A stretch of DNA of 64,000 nucleotides from Aspidiotus rigidus (GCA_035079385.1 JAVHKY010000013.1:434001-498000); one strand, 5' to 3'. Positions 13,637-27,374 are shown, counted from the stretch's first letter. Notes: generated from the letters alone by a model not told the origin. Numbers and translations: made by a program.

Positions 13637-14636
13637 ATGCTCGCTGAACAGGAACGAAGAATTCAGGTCATGCGTGGTCACTTTTGTGAGCAAAAAATAC
13701 GCCTACAATCCAAATCGAAAATTTACGGAGGGATTTTTCATAGACCAAAACATTCCCAAAGAGAATTTGTGTAGCCATATAAAGAGCAATATCGTGACTC
13801 TAAATTTACCAATATCGTAGGAAATGTACCCCGCCGATTTTATAACCTGCGCTCTCAATACGGAGAGAAAATACGGAAATTTTTTCTTACCAACAATCGT
13901 CATTTTTCGAATTCCACGTACGTAGTTGAGCCTCAGGAGAATACATTAGATTTAGACCTTATAGTAAGGTACTTCAAAATATTGGATCGCGTAGCGAATG
14001 TGCGACCACTCTCAACATTCGTCATGTTCAATAAATTTTTTTTCGTTAAAATATTCGTCGGCTCAGTATTCAACATCTTTTGTGACCGTCTTCAATAATT
14101 AAATTTAACTCGGCTCATCCATCTTCAATTTTCTCAATGATTCAATCGTGGTGCGATAAAGAATTCACCATATAGACCACAAATATCCGTTGATGACTTC
14201 GAAATGAGCCATTGGAACCACATAAAATTTACGTTGACATTGGAAAATTTTAGTAAACGAGTCATGTTATTCATTCGTCAAAAATGAATGAAACAAATTT
14301 TTGTCTAGATTTTTCCACACATCAATTCAATTTTTCCTTCATTGTTTCACCGAATCTAATCAAATAACGTAACTAAAATTTATGGGTTCATAAATTGTTT
14401 TCTGTCTCTTTTTATAATTATTCAATACGTATATGTATACCTAATTCTATCCTGAAAGATAACTCCACCGAAATTTACAGAAGTCGATTTGGAGATTGGA
14501 AATTGGTGCTACAGTCATTGAAGATTAAGCAGATTTCATCCCAATTTAAGTCAAAAATACGAATATTATTGGGTGTATTGCATCACATATCATTAAATTT
14601 AAAAAAGACAATTTTTGCGCATCCACTCCACGATTA
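13035..14636. other. no gene seen; poly(A) tract at 13,600-13,634
   Basis: Contains a 35-base A run, possibly a retroposon tail or simple slippage. No supported coding exon was found. The 5-prime exons of the next gene may lie here but cannot be recognised. Confidence 0.4.
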
Positions 14637-17533
14637 GTTCTGATCGAGCCACTTCAACGTCGAGCATTTCCAGTGTAAGTTTGATTTCTATTGAACGCTC
14701 AGACAATTTTCTAGAAGGTAGTTTCTTTATTTTGTTTATTCAATTGCTGCGGTACTATCGAGGTATAAAATACTCAATCGATCGACAATTGTTTATAACA
14801 TTTTTTTGACCTCAATAATTTTAGATAACACTTTTTTATTCATTAATCAACCAACGTCATGGGGACATTCATATACGTAATGAGTGCCCTAATTCTCGAT
14901 ACGACGTTAACCATAGCCTACCACAAACTTGGCCGATTATACTGATTCATCAAGAAGAGGCTGCCCTCGACTACTTTACAAAAACTTACAAGTATGCTGG
15001 TAAGGGAGCTTATAAAGATATGAAAAAAAAAAAAAAAAAATGGTCATTTCAGATTCATAGAAATTGAAATTACATGTTACAAACCATCAAATTTTTCAAA
15101 AAACCCGTCTCATATCTAAAATAGTTGCGCACATTTGCAGATTTGGAGTCTTTGAAACGTTTTAAAACATTGAATCCGAGCGAAAGAAAAAAAGTTTGTT
15201 TGAAATACTTAGCTGGTGCTACTGTATCATTTTCGAACCCCGAAGATAGAACCCAATACGTTACAGACGATTTCAAAAGTTTCATAGAACACACGTTTCA
15301 AGCCACAGACAATCCTACTATTGAAAAATTCACTTTTCAAACATTTCAAGGCCGGTTTGAAGTATCAGCACAAATATGTATAGAAAAATCTGATATAGCA
15401 GAATCATGGGCTATTTCACCAGGTTTTCAAGAAAACGACTACTTCGTAATGAAAAAACCTGTAGATTCATCAGATTTCCGATTATTTGGCTTGCTGGAGG
15501 AAGTTCCTCAAGCAATAAATCTCTTTGAACTCACAAAACCACAACGAGAGACACTATACCTGGAAGGCAAAGTATTCACATCAGATCCACTGCCACGACC
15601 TGGTAAGTTTGAAATCGATGATTTTCCAAAAAGGGTACAAGAAGTGGTGAAATGCGGTTTCTATTCCTTAGAAAATGAATTTTTTCATTAATAATAGAAA
15701 AGTATTTTAAAATCATTTTATCCTTCTAAACTACGAGCCATAGTATGAAATAGTGTAATAAAAGGTACAAGCGCACGTAACTAATAGAAATTTATTTTTA
15801 AAAAATAACACGAGTAATTATTTCAAAACGAACAAATATATACACGACCGGTTTTAACCGCGTCGGAGGCGGTAATTATCAGGTACTGAGAAAGATACGA
15901 GTAGAACGAAATGCAGGAGAAAATGGAGCCAAAATAAGGAGAATTAGTCACCGATAAAGTTGTAATAAAATCGAATGAGCGGATTGACAAAAATCGCGTC
16001 GAGATCGTTTAAACTAAGTGTGGACCAGCTTTCAACTTTGCAGCGATTACTTCGGTTTCCTCGAGACAATTCATTAAATTACTTTTTTTGCAGTAGTGGA
16101 ATAGCGATATTGATAGCTTTTTTAGGTCGTGGTCGTTCTGCTGACAGTAATTGAAGACATCAGTACTTTTAAATGTGTCTGTATATTTTTCGAACGGTGT
16201 TCACTCAGACACAAGCGTAAACTTCGTCCAGTGCGGTAAACTCCAGCAGCATCCAAATTTGAAATCTTATCATTGAGTGATATTAAATGTAAGACTGCGA
16301 GGAGAGGGTAAAATCCTACTTCGTAGTCGAGGCGACATAATTCGGCATCTAAGGCTTCTGGAGGTTTGCCTAAGAAAGGTAGACGGAGCCATTTTTTCTT
16401 CTTTTTAGCCTGGTTGAGAGGCAGCTGTTTGAGATAAAAAAAAGACGAAATTTTTTTCTACGAGTGAGGAGTCGGACGTTTATCGTGAATTCATCGATTT
16501 TGGCGATACTATCGATATTTTTTCTGATCTCGGCCTCCTGAGCTGAAGTTGATAGAGGAAGAGTGAGGAGGCGATGCATATGGAAATTTACAGCAGCCAT
16601 CTTGTGAATAGTTGAATGGAGTGATCTATTATGGATCGAAGTGCCGGTAAAGGAGTCTTTTTTCGGTAGATGGCGAACTCAGTGCGTAGTTTGTTTTAGG
16701 TGGTGAGGTCGCAAGTAACGCAGGCATTCGTTAACAATTTCGGAGGTAAATTTGATGGAAGGGTTAAAACCTGATCCATACTTTTTAAACGATCTCGACA
16801 CTATTTTTGTCAATTCCTTCATTCGATTTTATTACACCTTAACCGGTGACTGATTTTCCTTATTTTGGCTCCATGTTGTCTTGCATTTCATTCTACTCGT
16901 ATTTCTCTCAGTATATGATGATGATAGCACCGAAGCGGTTGAAACCGGTGTACATTCGTTCGTTTTAAAATATTTAATTGTGTTATTTTCTTCGAATAAA
17001 CTTGTATTAGTTACGTGCTTGCGCCTTTTACTACACAATTTTATGAGAGTCTTCTCTTATTTTGTATCTTTTAGAGGACAAAACAAAAGTCAAAAGTCTC
17101 TGTTCGCTGAGTATGAACGAACGGTTCAGGTTATGTGCTGCTGCTGTACTCGCACCAAAACATGTTCGCAGACCAGACGTGGAACATAAAGAGAGCCATT
17201 ACGTCAATCAAAATATTCCAGACGGCTCTAAATGCATGAAAGGCGCCGTTAGGATTTCATATGTGAAACCAAAAAATAAAATAAGAGCCTGCTGATTTCA
17301 TTTCTTGCGCTATCGATAACGATGGAAAACATCCTTCATTCTTTCTGACGAACAATCCATATTTTTCGGATTCGGTATTTGTCGCGGACGCGATTTGGGA
17401 AGTAGGACATCCTAATCACACCATCGACGACAAATTCAATGGTTTTAGTTTGACTGAGCGTCTAATCGGGGTACAACTTCTAAAATCACTCGACGTGAAT
17501 CCAGAAATACATCTTAAGACGCACTTAAAATGA
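14637..17533 (+). pseudogene. orphan multi-exon gene, 5-prime end unknown, one frameshift
   Basis: Exons consistent in phase are 14637-14674 (start uncertain), 14825-14999, 15141-15602 and 17075-17295, with GTAAG donors and pyrimidine-AG acceptors; each junction keeps one open frame. The joined product has no in-frame ATG near its start, so an upstream exon is missing. The frame stops at TGA 17293-17295. An overlapping frame (17285-17533, beginning EPADFISCAIDNDGKH) then continues for 82 codons with good composition (..DSVFVADAIWEVGHPNH..FSLTERLIGVQLLKS). The likely reading is one protein of about 380 residues with a 1-nt indel near 17,285. This could be a true disabling mutation or an assembly error. 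The protein is charged and apparently globular; I saw no membrane segment. I do not recognise the family. Alternatively, reading through the 15602 donor stops at 15691 and gives a shorter isoform. Confidence 0.6.
15749..17041. mobile_element. 1.29 kb element with about 270-bp TIRs, intronic
   Basis: The left arm (about 15753-16020) and right arm (about 16770-17036) are inverted repeats of high identity, beginning GTGTAATAAAAGG on the left and GTGTAGTAAAAGG on the right (reverse strand). Shared inner blocks include ACCGGTTT.AACCGC, TGGAGCCAAAATAAGG, TAATAAAATCGAATGA and TCGAGATCGTTTAAA. TATGA occurs just outside each end (15744-15748, 17042-17046), a possible 5-bp target duplication. The 750-bp centre has no long ORF, so the element is non-autonomous. 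It occupies most of the last intron (15603-17074) of the surrounding gene and leaves only the splice-site margins. Confidence 0.75.
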
Positions 17534-17796
17534 ATAGGTAGCAATATAAGTCTGTCAATCTCATCATTGAGGTGATTCCTTTTAAATTATGTGTACGTAC
17601 CGTACCTACTACGTATTTCGGAGATTTTATTTAAATTTTCAGTTGTGTCCAAGTATGGTGTACACATTGTATTCTGTACATTACCAAATAATGTTTTCAC
17701 CTTCGTTCTCACAAAAAAGATGATAGTTAGCGAATTGTATATTTTCGTAACTGGCTCTCCACACAACAAGTCATGATATCTTCCCTGGCGGATTTT

Positions 17797-18036
17797 GCAA
17801 AAACATACCTTAGGGTGAAAAATTCGTGATTTCGAGAAAATTGCGAAAAAAAAGAAATCATTACATTCGACCAAAAAAGTTGATTGTTGTTACCTTTGAA
17901 CGTTCCTCTCTCAATTTTTCAAGTAAATAGCTAAGTAGCTGATGGCTCGTCGGATTTCGCAATGGAATCAAATATAAACCATAAAAATCTGCTAGTATCT
18001 CTAAAATCATAATTTTCACCCTAAGGTATGTTTTGC
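17797..18036. mobile_element. 240-bp TIR element (MITE)
   Basis: Left GCAAAAACATACCTTAGGG and right (reverse strand) GCAAAACATACCTTAGGG are near-identical inverted ends; the match continues inward for about 40 nt (GTGAAAATT.TGATTT). There is no ORF. No clear target duplication was found. Confidence 0.65.
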
Positions 18037-20535
18037 AGACTTCGGCTCTACGCATAATTACTTTAGCACACGCAATACTGTGTGCATATTTCTAACCGCT
18101 AATCAGTACGTTTTATAATGGATGAGTAATTGATTTGTTATATTAAAAGAATAGTCAATACAGATTATACGGTGATATGAGAGAACTTATACAAACCAAA
18201 AGAAACAATACAGGAGCAAGAAAGAGAGAGGGAGAAGAAGAGAACTTATGAATCACAATTTGACGTTAAACCGTTTGAAAGTTCGTCATCTGTACTAGTC
18301 TTTCGTACATTATGATCTCGTCTCGTGCATCCCCTTCCTCAAATATATGTATGCACTCACGGCACGAACTCTAAGTAGCTTATGTCAGTTTGTGGTAACA
18401 ATTGACTTTCACAACAACGATAAGATCCTTTTTATATAATTTGATACTCAGATTGAGTTATGAAGGTTTAGAGTCCGAACTTTAACGCAAGGAAATTATA
18501 TGCGGATAGAAAAGTAACGCATCATGCATCTTGTTCAAACCTTTATAAAAAATAGTTGTCAAAATAAGTTGCAAGCAGATAAGGGATTAGTTACCTACCT
18601 CACGTCTTTCTGTTATTTCTCTTTCAGAAGTGCCATTTTTCGCATTACAGCGTACGACCTTCGAGAAACATAGTTGATACTAAAATTTTCAATTCCTGAA
18701 CTATAGTAAATCATTTAAGAACTTCTTATGAACCAAATAACGAGTTATTAATTTTAATAATCGGCGTGAAAAGCTTCTCAGTCCATATTCCACGATAATA
18801 TCATTACACGACGAAAGAGAAAAAAATTGAAAATTGCATGAAGAAAATTGTACGATTCGAGATGTATTTTCAACGCTGATCACGATACCGATTTTTTTTT
18901 TTTTTTTTTGTAGTGAAACTGATATCCTAGTAGCTACTTTTCTCTCACCAGTCCAGTCTATTCCTGTCAAACTAAACAACTCTTTAATATACGTTTCGCC
19001 GACCAAACTATATCGGTCCCTTTGTCTAAAGACAACAATGCGCAAAGAAATACACGAAATTACCAATTTATGACGATACCGCCACCGAAGAATTTCGACA
19101 CCCAAGCGCGACTACTGAGAAAACTATCCGCATTTCCTACTGAACACTCACTCACCTTTTGTATTCAACTAACAATATCGTGTATTTATATTTATTATGA
19201 GGTTTGCGCTAATAACAATATTTGGGCAGCGAACTCATTAAGAAGTTGTGCGTGGCATTAATGAACCACATACGTGAAGTTCCACAGGTAAATAAAATAT
19301 AACGCCGCCTTTGAAATAGTCCTCTTCTCTATTTAAAAAATACCGAATGGGCTGCAGCTCTGTACATAAAATGTTGCTACGCCAGACTATCAATGAAACA
19401 ACGCCAGACTATCAATGAAACAACGACAGAAAGAATGGTACCAGGGTTGGCGAGGACATGGCCGCGGGGAAAGTATTGAAATACTATTTACTCGGACCGC
19501 GCGCGGCAGAGAATATTCCATATCAGAAGACAGAAACAGTCTCCCGTGGACAGAGACATTTTCTTCCCCCTCCCCCTATCGATCATGAAGCGGACATCCA
19601 GTGTAAAACCTAAAACATTTTCAGATTACGTATTGGAAAGGGCGCAGGCGATCTTTTTCTAATAAATATAATAATACAGGACGAGCATCTTTTAAAAACC
19701 TAATCACAAGATTTATTGCTTGTTAAAGGGAAAAAACGCGCCATTTAGCCGCGCGTTTAATTTTCTATTAATAATTTATACCGTACATCGTTTTTATAGG
19801 TTTTTTGTCTCTACTTTTTTCCCTTATCATGCGTTCTCTCACTCTTTTTTCCCTTTCGTTCCCGCGAGCTTCACAGTAGCCTTATTGCTACAATTCTTTT
19901 ATTTGTCACGTTAAATTTTTTCAAAGAGAGAACGAAGAAAAACAAGAGCCCAAAAAAATAAAACGAAAACATTGGATAGAGAAACCAAAAGAAAAATATT
20001 CGGTTTCAAAGATATTTTCGTCATTCAAACCATTGCATTGTAAGCTTCCAAACAAGTCTTGGATACTTTCAGTTCGGGTTTGACTTAATGATGGGAATGT
20101 AATTCTGAAACTATATTTCGATAGAGAATAGTAAGGGTGTAATAATATTAACCAGGATCAGCTCACAATGGTGTGACGCAGAGGGTTTGATGTTCATCAT
20201 TATAGTCGGAACTACAAATTTACAGGATCCAGTGGAGGGAGGGATACAAATTGAAGGTATTCAAAGCATAAGGTGGTGAAATAAAGAAGAATAATTTAAG
20301 AACGTGAAGCGGTGCCTAACATGGTATTTACACTCGGAACAGAAAGTCGTAAAAAACTACTAACAGATCAACAATCGCGTTCATTATTAGCAGAAAGAAA
20401 GGGAAGTACAAAATATCTCGAAAATATTAAACAGCAAAATAATAATTTTAACAACAGGTAGAAGCTGCTGTGTTTCACCCTAAATCACGTACACATGATT
20501 AGTTCATAAGAAATCTTATATCATACTACGAATAC
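18037..20535. other. no gene seen; short GC-richer patch near 19.45 kb
   Basis: AT-rich sequence without supported exons. A 134-codon minus-strand frame at 18.7-19.1 kb contains a Lys run read from a T tract and has no splice or start support. A 22-bp direct repeat (AACGCCAGACTATCAATGAA) occurs twice at about 19,378-19,421. At about 19,440-19,520 the sequence is CpG-rich (GCCGCGGGG, CCGCGCGCGGC), possibly an unassigned promoter. Confidence 0.35.
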
Positions 20536-20705
20536 ATACTTATTTGCCTGTCTGTCATTTTAAATGGTACGTAGGCTATACTTGTTTTGCATTGATCTTA
20601 TATTGGCAGAGAAGCAGGTACGCACCTGTTGCACACGCATTTCTCAGCAGTCATAAAATCAATGTACAGTGAATACGACACGATAAGAAACAGGCAAATA
20701 AGTAT
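20536..20705. mobile_element. 170-bp TIR element (MITE)
   Basis: ATACTTATTTGCCTGT at the left matches ACAGGCAAATAAGTAT at the right as a perfect 16-bp inverted repeat. No coding potential. Confidence 0.6.
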
Positions 20706-22780
20706 ATGCAAAGTGATATGGGAAATGCCCTATTCGAATTGCAGGTATATTCCAGAGAAATATTATATTCCCATTGCAACCGTCAACAAATATCGAATTG
20801 TCGACTCAGATGTTTGAGTATCTTCTTCTGGTCTAACGTAGAATAGTAAACTGTCTAAAATGTGTTGCCTATTTAAACAGTTGTTATACATTCAAACAAG
20901 GCGATGGGCCAGAAAGAAAAAACAAAAAAATTATATTCCCCTTGTTCAAGAGCGATTCGGATAAGAAATCGTCCTCCAACCTGTGAACTCTAATTTTTCT
21001 CCCTCTTCTAATGAACTCACATACGGTACGAGTAATTAACTAAACCGCAACACATCATGAACGTAATCATGATTATGAATTATTTAATGTCATACAAAAT
21101 TATCGATACAAAATGGACTTGACTTCACTTGAAATTTCTAGATTTGGATACTTAGGAACTCAACATAAGCGTTCTTCAAGTTATAAGAATAAGCTCTTGA
21201 ATACGACAAAAAATGTTCTGGCGTAGCCAAATAAATAAAGATCGTGTTCCATGTCTATCGTAGTGTAAAATATAAGTCTAGTATACTATATCAAAAAAGT
21301 TGGTTTTATGTGAGGAAACGAATGGTGATACATATATGGAGCAGAAGGTGGTCGGGAAAGGGTGCAGTTGTGGGCTGGAAACTGAAACTGCTATATTTTG
21401 TAGGAAACTGTGAGCGTAGAAGTAGAGTAGGCAAGTCAGCTTCACATAAAGTATACTCAACTTCCTATAGACTTATTCTAAATTAATTCGCTCGTTCTTT
21501 TGAAAGGTAGTTAATTTTACATTTAGTATACCAGACTTATATTGAGCCTTCATTTTAATAGGTCTTATATACAGTATACTACCCATAATGGGGAGGGGGC
21601 GGGCTGTACTCACAGATTTCTGAATCACCGATGGGGTAACTAGGGTGAAGAGGGCACTCGCAGAATTTAGAATTGTGGGCAGAGGCTCCGTAAAGACATG
21701 AAACGTGTCAAAAAGAAAAAAAAAAAACAAAAAAAAGCAAGGAAAATTGAATGTACCTACTTAACTTTTTCAAGCCTCAAAAGTCAATTCAATTTGTCTA
21801 CGCGTAAAATTTATGAAAAAAAGAGGATTCCATAAATTATTACTCATTTCCCGTCCCAGTCTGTACACGTGAAATACTGAATAGTGTTTATCCCGATGAA
21901 ATGTGCCGTTATAAGTAAGTATTATTAGTAGACAACAATTTTCTAGTTGCGAACTTCAAAAATCGAGAAATTGAAATTTTTTTTCTCTTACAATAATTAT
22001 CTGCAAACTACGAGTATTATACTGGACTTCGCGAAAAAATCTAAATTCGATTCGATATCTCTTCGTTTATTCACAGAAAATAGTATCAACGATAATGACA
22101 ATAAGAGTCACGCATCAGTCACAAAAAAGAAATCTATTTTATTCGAACGAGTTTTTACGATTATACACTTCGAAATAATATTACGTTAGTTGAAGAATAA
22201 TAAGTATACGTACTTGATGCGTTTTTTCTTTCACCTTATTGTCCACGAATTCGACTATTTTTATTTTGTCTCAGAGAAATTCAAATTTCAACTAAATAAA
22301 ACCAGACTTGATCTCCGAAAGCTCAACTAAAATTTTACATTAAAATTGGATAGAGGACGAGATGTATAACATCTTAGATAGATACATTCAAATCCTTTTT
22401 GCTCTCATTTAAATTCTTAGAATTATCTCACGTCATTGAAAAAGAGAAGAAAATGAGTACCCACGCGTATTACATAGACATACCAATTTGAACTTTTTCC
22501 AATAGTTATCAGAACTGTGACATCACGGAAAATCGATCCTTAAGTTGGTCTTACTCGATACTAACAGAATAATTTTCATTTCCTGTACATGGTTGAATGT
22601 TATACTTTTCAATTTTCTGTATTAGTGTGCGTTAGTAAAAGATCTCAACGTGAATGGAACAATTTTTGCAGGCGTATACTTTCTTAAAAGTTGAAGATTG
22701 CTTTCTGACCGGTCCCGCCAAAAAAAATTCAGTTGACACAACATCAACAAATTTCAGGCGCGAATCCAGACGATCATTTT
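20706..22780. other. no gene seen
   Basis: AT-rich with short, unsupported frames only. Confidence 0.4.
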
Positions 22781-22782
22781 TA

Positions 22783-23090
22783 GGGGAGGGGGGGGGGGAA
22801 TCCGAAAAAAGTCTGAAGACTTTTTTTTTACATTCTCTTCGAAACTACAGATTTGTTGTTGTTGTTGTTGTTGTTTTTTTTTTTTTTTTGGGGGGGGGGT
22901 GAGGGGGGAATTTTTCCCAACCCCCGTGGATCCGCACCCGAAATTGAAGACTCTTATAAAAAAAAATTGGTTGAGTTCAACACTGGAGCGCATTGTCAGT
23001 CTTTGTTGTAGTCACACGATTGAAAGAAGATCTTTCAACGAAAGACAATGATTTTATACGTGCGAGAATTACCCCCCCCCCCCCCCCCGA
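22783..23090. repeat. cluster of homopolymer and simple repeats
   Basis: Within 310 bp lie a G12 run (about 22788-22798), a T8 run, a (GTT)7 run leading into a T-rich tract, a G9 run (about 22886-22895) and a C16 run (about 23072-23088). GAAGATCTTTCAA occurs on either side of the C run (about 23027 and 23090). Run lengths here are likely to be unreliable in any assembly. Confidence 0.85.
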
Positions 23091-24515
23091 AGATCTTTCA
23101 AACTTCATGAAAAAAAAATTTTCAGAAACAACTACGAAGCTAAACATCGCAATCGCAGACACAGAAGGTTATGTAGCAACTAATTACAACAGTGAAAGAA
23201 ATAGAACAAAACTTTTAGGAGGCATGCAGCTCTCAAACAAAAAGAAAAAAAAAAGGTATTTTTTCCGTTTTTGTAGATTTTATAAGTGAAATAAGTAAAA
23301 TGTATAATTTACTGGAAGTGTATCTTTTAGAGGAGAGCTAATTTCAAGTTTGAGGGGAAGCTTTCCTATTTGCGCCACTGTTACAAGCATTAGAAATACA
23401 TTCATCTGGGTATACACACCACCACATTGACGTGAAGTAAATACTGCATTTTGGTGTCGTCTCGTATGTGGTATCTTTTTTTCAAGTCATTTTCCAAAAC
23501 GAAAATAAAATTTCCACTTCTGCGAGAATGAAAAAAAAAAGAAAAGAGTTACAAAATGTACAATATTTCATTCCATCGAGTTCAATCTTTGACGCGCGTA
23601 TTCTAACGCATTCGAGCTTCCGGACGAACTCCAGGTCCGAGTACACACTCTACTATGCACCATCCACGGAATAGCTGTAGCAATTTTCCTCTTATATTCA
23701 CACTGACGCTATGCATTGAAAATAATTATTGAAGCGAATAATAATTCCACTTAACGATACTGCGCGGCTTTTCGCATTTTACGATTATATAGCAATACCT
23801 ATCCAAATCAAACGAGTGAAAAGTTCTACATACACCCTATCGCCTTTTCTCTGGACTTTCACAGCCACATTGGTGTACGAAACATATGGGTTAGGCAAAA
23901 ATTCTCAATATAACGTTTTTCAGTTTTCCTGATTTATCTCGAGAAAAAAGAAAACGATGTTTTTTTGTTTTTTCTTATTCGGGTATCTATTTATTTTAAT
24001 CATACGTACGACCTCTTCCGATAACTTCGATGATTCATCTTTACAAATTTAAATGTTCCTGTCGACATGGTTTGTTTTTCTTCATCGGATTACTCTCTTT
24101 CATTTGAAGCACATCAATGTCTACATCAAAGAGCGTTGACTCATCTTTATCAAATCAAAACATTCGTTAGGTCAAGTTCTGACTTCCTCGACTCATAACA
24201 AAGAAGAATTCAATAGCCGATTTATATTCTGAGAATTTTCTCTCCCCTCTCGCGATCGTAAAGAAAAACTAATAAAAAGAAAGGAATTTACAGACTTCTA
24301 TACTAGTCTTTCGAAAAATTTCTGGCTAAAATTCAATTTTAAATTTTTAACAGGGTAGAGTTGCCATCTTCTACTAAGCTTCTTCAACACATACAAACGT
24401 ACTTTGCCAAATATGAAGTCGATCTCAGAATTTTCGGGGGTCACAACATGCCGCTCAACTACGAATTTCTATTCGTTGTCTTGTTCATTTCTTTTGAATT
24501 TGGTTGCCGTTTTTC

Positions 24516-24872
24516 AACAGGGAACCTGTCTTTCCAAAAATTTGCCGCACGCCGCGCGCCCTGTGGTGTCCGGCGAAAACTGATCGACCGTAATGAAGAA
24601 TTTGGACTCTGAAAAATTTCGACAATCGGGGGGGCTTAGAAAAATTTCGAATTTCCAGTCATAGTATATGACAAGAGGAGGACTAAGTGATAGGATAGGG
24701 ACTTGAAAAAATTTTTACTTTTAAGCTATACACACCATGATACAAGGGACTCAGAAAAACTTGAAGACTCCACAAAATTTCAATCCAAATTCTCAATACC
24801 AGAACCAATTCGACCCATCGAATAACAGACCCCACGACCCTAACTTCATTAAAAGGAAGCCGTCGTTTTTTA
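24516..24872 (+). mobile_element. AACAGG-family repeat, forward copy
   Basis: Starts with the palindrome AACAGGGAACCTGT and ends in GGAAGCCGTCGTTTTTT. Internally it carries short degenerate repeats of GACTTGGAAAAATTT type. The same ends and internal motif occur inverted at 29,017-29,494 and within the Helitrons at 45.6-46.0 and 56.0-56.5 kb, so this is a dispersed repeat family. Confidence 0.6.
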
Positions 24873-25460
24873 TTTTATTTTTTTAATTAGTTTCATCATC
24901 TTTTGCAGGTTTCCTGTTACCGAATGTTGTTATTCTGAATTCAAAATTAACCGCACAAAGCTGTTGCATCATTCAACATCGACAAGAAAGACTTTCGAAC
25001 GACCTGGTCGTAATACTTTTTTGTAAATGAACGGATAAAATATATTTGTGAGAATTCCGAAATTTCTTCGTCTTTAACATACGAAGAATTGACTACATTC
25101 TCATATTTTACCAATGAAGCTAAAACACAAAGCATTTCTATCCGTGCGTGATACAGAATAAGAATTATAAAAATATAATTCCAGATAAAACCGACCGTCG
25201 TTACCGGCTTGTAAAAAATAGGATTTGTCGCGAATGCAGCATAGAGGGTACTCAACGCACACGTCTTACTTCGTTTTACGATTAGGATTTCGTTGGGAGA
25301 GGGGGAGGTGTAATACTTGTAAGCATCCCAGAAACTCAGTGTTTCTGTCGATCACTCTAGATATCTTGATGATCGACATCACGTATGTCAGGAATTTAAT
25401 CTTATTTAGTGAGACGTCAATGTTACAACCACGCTGCTTCATCTTCACGTTAAGACGAAT

Positions 25461-25802
25461 CTATTGGGGTTTAAACCTGTACTAGATGGCACTGCAAAAT
25501 TACCTGAGTGGGTGAAATTGAGTGAGTGATCGTGGATAGTTTTAAGCCGAAATACTGTCAACGTCAGGAGGCCAAAAAATGATGGAAAGTTGTTCTTCGT
25601 AATTAAATTGATTATAATTCGATTTGTCAACGACAGTGCAATAAAATGTAGGATAAGTTTTCTTTTAAAATGAAGTTCTAGTTGATCAAAAAAGGTTTAA
25701 ATGTTGCCATAGTCTAACCGTGAAATCACCATGATCACTCACTCAGTAATCGATAACACGCAGGGTGGCAACTTTTGAAACTCTAGATTTAAATCCCAAT
25801 AG
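25461..25802. mobile_element. 342-bp TIR element (MITE)
   Basis: CTATTGGGGTTTAAA at the left pairs with TTTAAATCCCAATAG at the right. A second inner pair (TGAGTGAGTGATCGTGG against CCATGATCACTCACTCA) extends the symmetry. No ORF. Confidence 0.6.
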
Positions 25803-27374
25803 AAAAAGTAAAAATTGGTTTCGTGTGTAGGATCACCAGACAACTGCTTCGTACACAAGGGATTCTAGGTTGAAACCTCACAAGAAAAGAGCAAAAATTT
25901 ACGCCTTTTTCGTTGTATTATAATTCCCCACTCCTTCAATTCAATACTCCTGCGAACTTGTCCATTCTCCTCAATTAAATGAAAATAATAGAAAAGATGT
26001 TGCATTATTACTGAATATCTGTCTAGAAGTTGTACTACGCGAACTCAAGATTTGAAGAAACTTCGAAATAGGTGCACTAAATTTTCTAGCTGTCTATCAA
26101 GATAGTATAATGACGGTGTATACAGAGCGAACAAATGTGACAATATTAACGAGTCTTTTCACATTACTGATTGATTTTATTTTTCCATATCATAGATAAA
26201 GTTCAATTCTTTAGCACGATTATGTGTACTTAAAGCCTGCTCATGATTTACACTATTAAAGACATCGTACAAAAATATTTTGGTTATGATTTCTCGCACA
26301 TTCATCATGCGGTAAAGATAACAATATTTCAATTTTCAAGTAGGTAATTGATACACATCCGAGCACGCTGGAACCATCTAAGACATCAATGTTATCAGCA
26401 CCGTGTATATATTCAGTATTTGCTCACACACGTGTTGTTTGAATTAGCAGGTACCACCATTTGTATATACGTATATACGAGCTCCAGCAAAAGTAAACAA
26501 AAAATGCCATCGTATCTCGTCTGAATGCATCCAAGATGACACCGCCTCGCACAGTTTAGTATACCGAACGCGTAATTTGTACCTTCAGTTCAAAAAGGAG
26601 CTCATAATAACTATTACTAATCATGTGGGCATACTGTAGCAACCCTGACGAGGCCAAATAAAGACAGACAATAACTGAAATTACTCCGTCGAGGTTAAGG
26701 CGCAGCGCAGAAAAATACCACGTTTTTGTATAACTAGATGCTGATGAGAGGGTAGTGCTAATGAAGAATTCTGTTTACCCGGTAGGTACGCACCGAAAAC
26801 AAATAAATAAAATATCATCAGCGCAGAATAAAAAACATCGAAAAGTGTTTTCCTTCTTTCTATTTGATTTCAAAATCTACAACAAATGGAGAGGAGTTGG
26901 CAAGTTATTTGAATTATGTAATGATAAATATAATTCAATATATTGTATTCGGCCGAATCAAATAATTTATCAAATTCCGAATTTCTCCACAAACAACACC
27001 TCCAAAAGTACATATAAGAAGTTACATTGACAATAAATTAATAGCAGGTTAGTGTTCAGCAAGCAATTCTCGTATAGCGTACTAAGATATTACATGAATA
27101 CAAGTAGAAAAACCAGTCCTTTGGACGGAGCCCTTATAGGTGCCTAGCACAAGTCTTAAAGTTCGACGATCCCCTTTACTTGTTCAATTATACTCACTCC
27201 CAACTGTTACCCCATTCATTCTCTAATTCACTTCTACATCTGTCTCCTTCCTGTGGATTTCAGGTGCGGGAGCGTATCAACTTCCCGGAACATGTAGCTA
27301 TCATTTCCCTTCTATACCACAAAATTACTAACTCTGTACTTAACCTTGCTTCTGACCTTAGAAACTATTACTGA
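25803..27374. other. no gene seen
   Basis: No supported exon. A 91-codon frame at 26.76-27.03 kb has no start context or splice support. Confidence 0.4.

Noticed and set aside
18701..19105. 134-codon minus-strand frame
   Set aside because: Contains a KKKKK run from poly(T), basic low-complexity composition, no splice sites and no recognisable domain.
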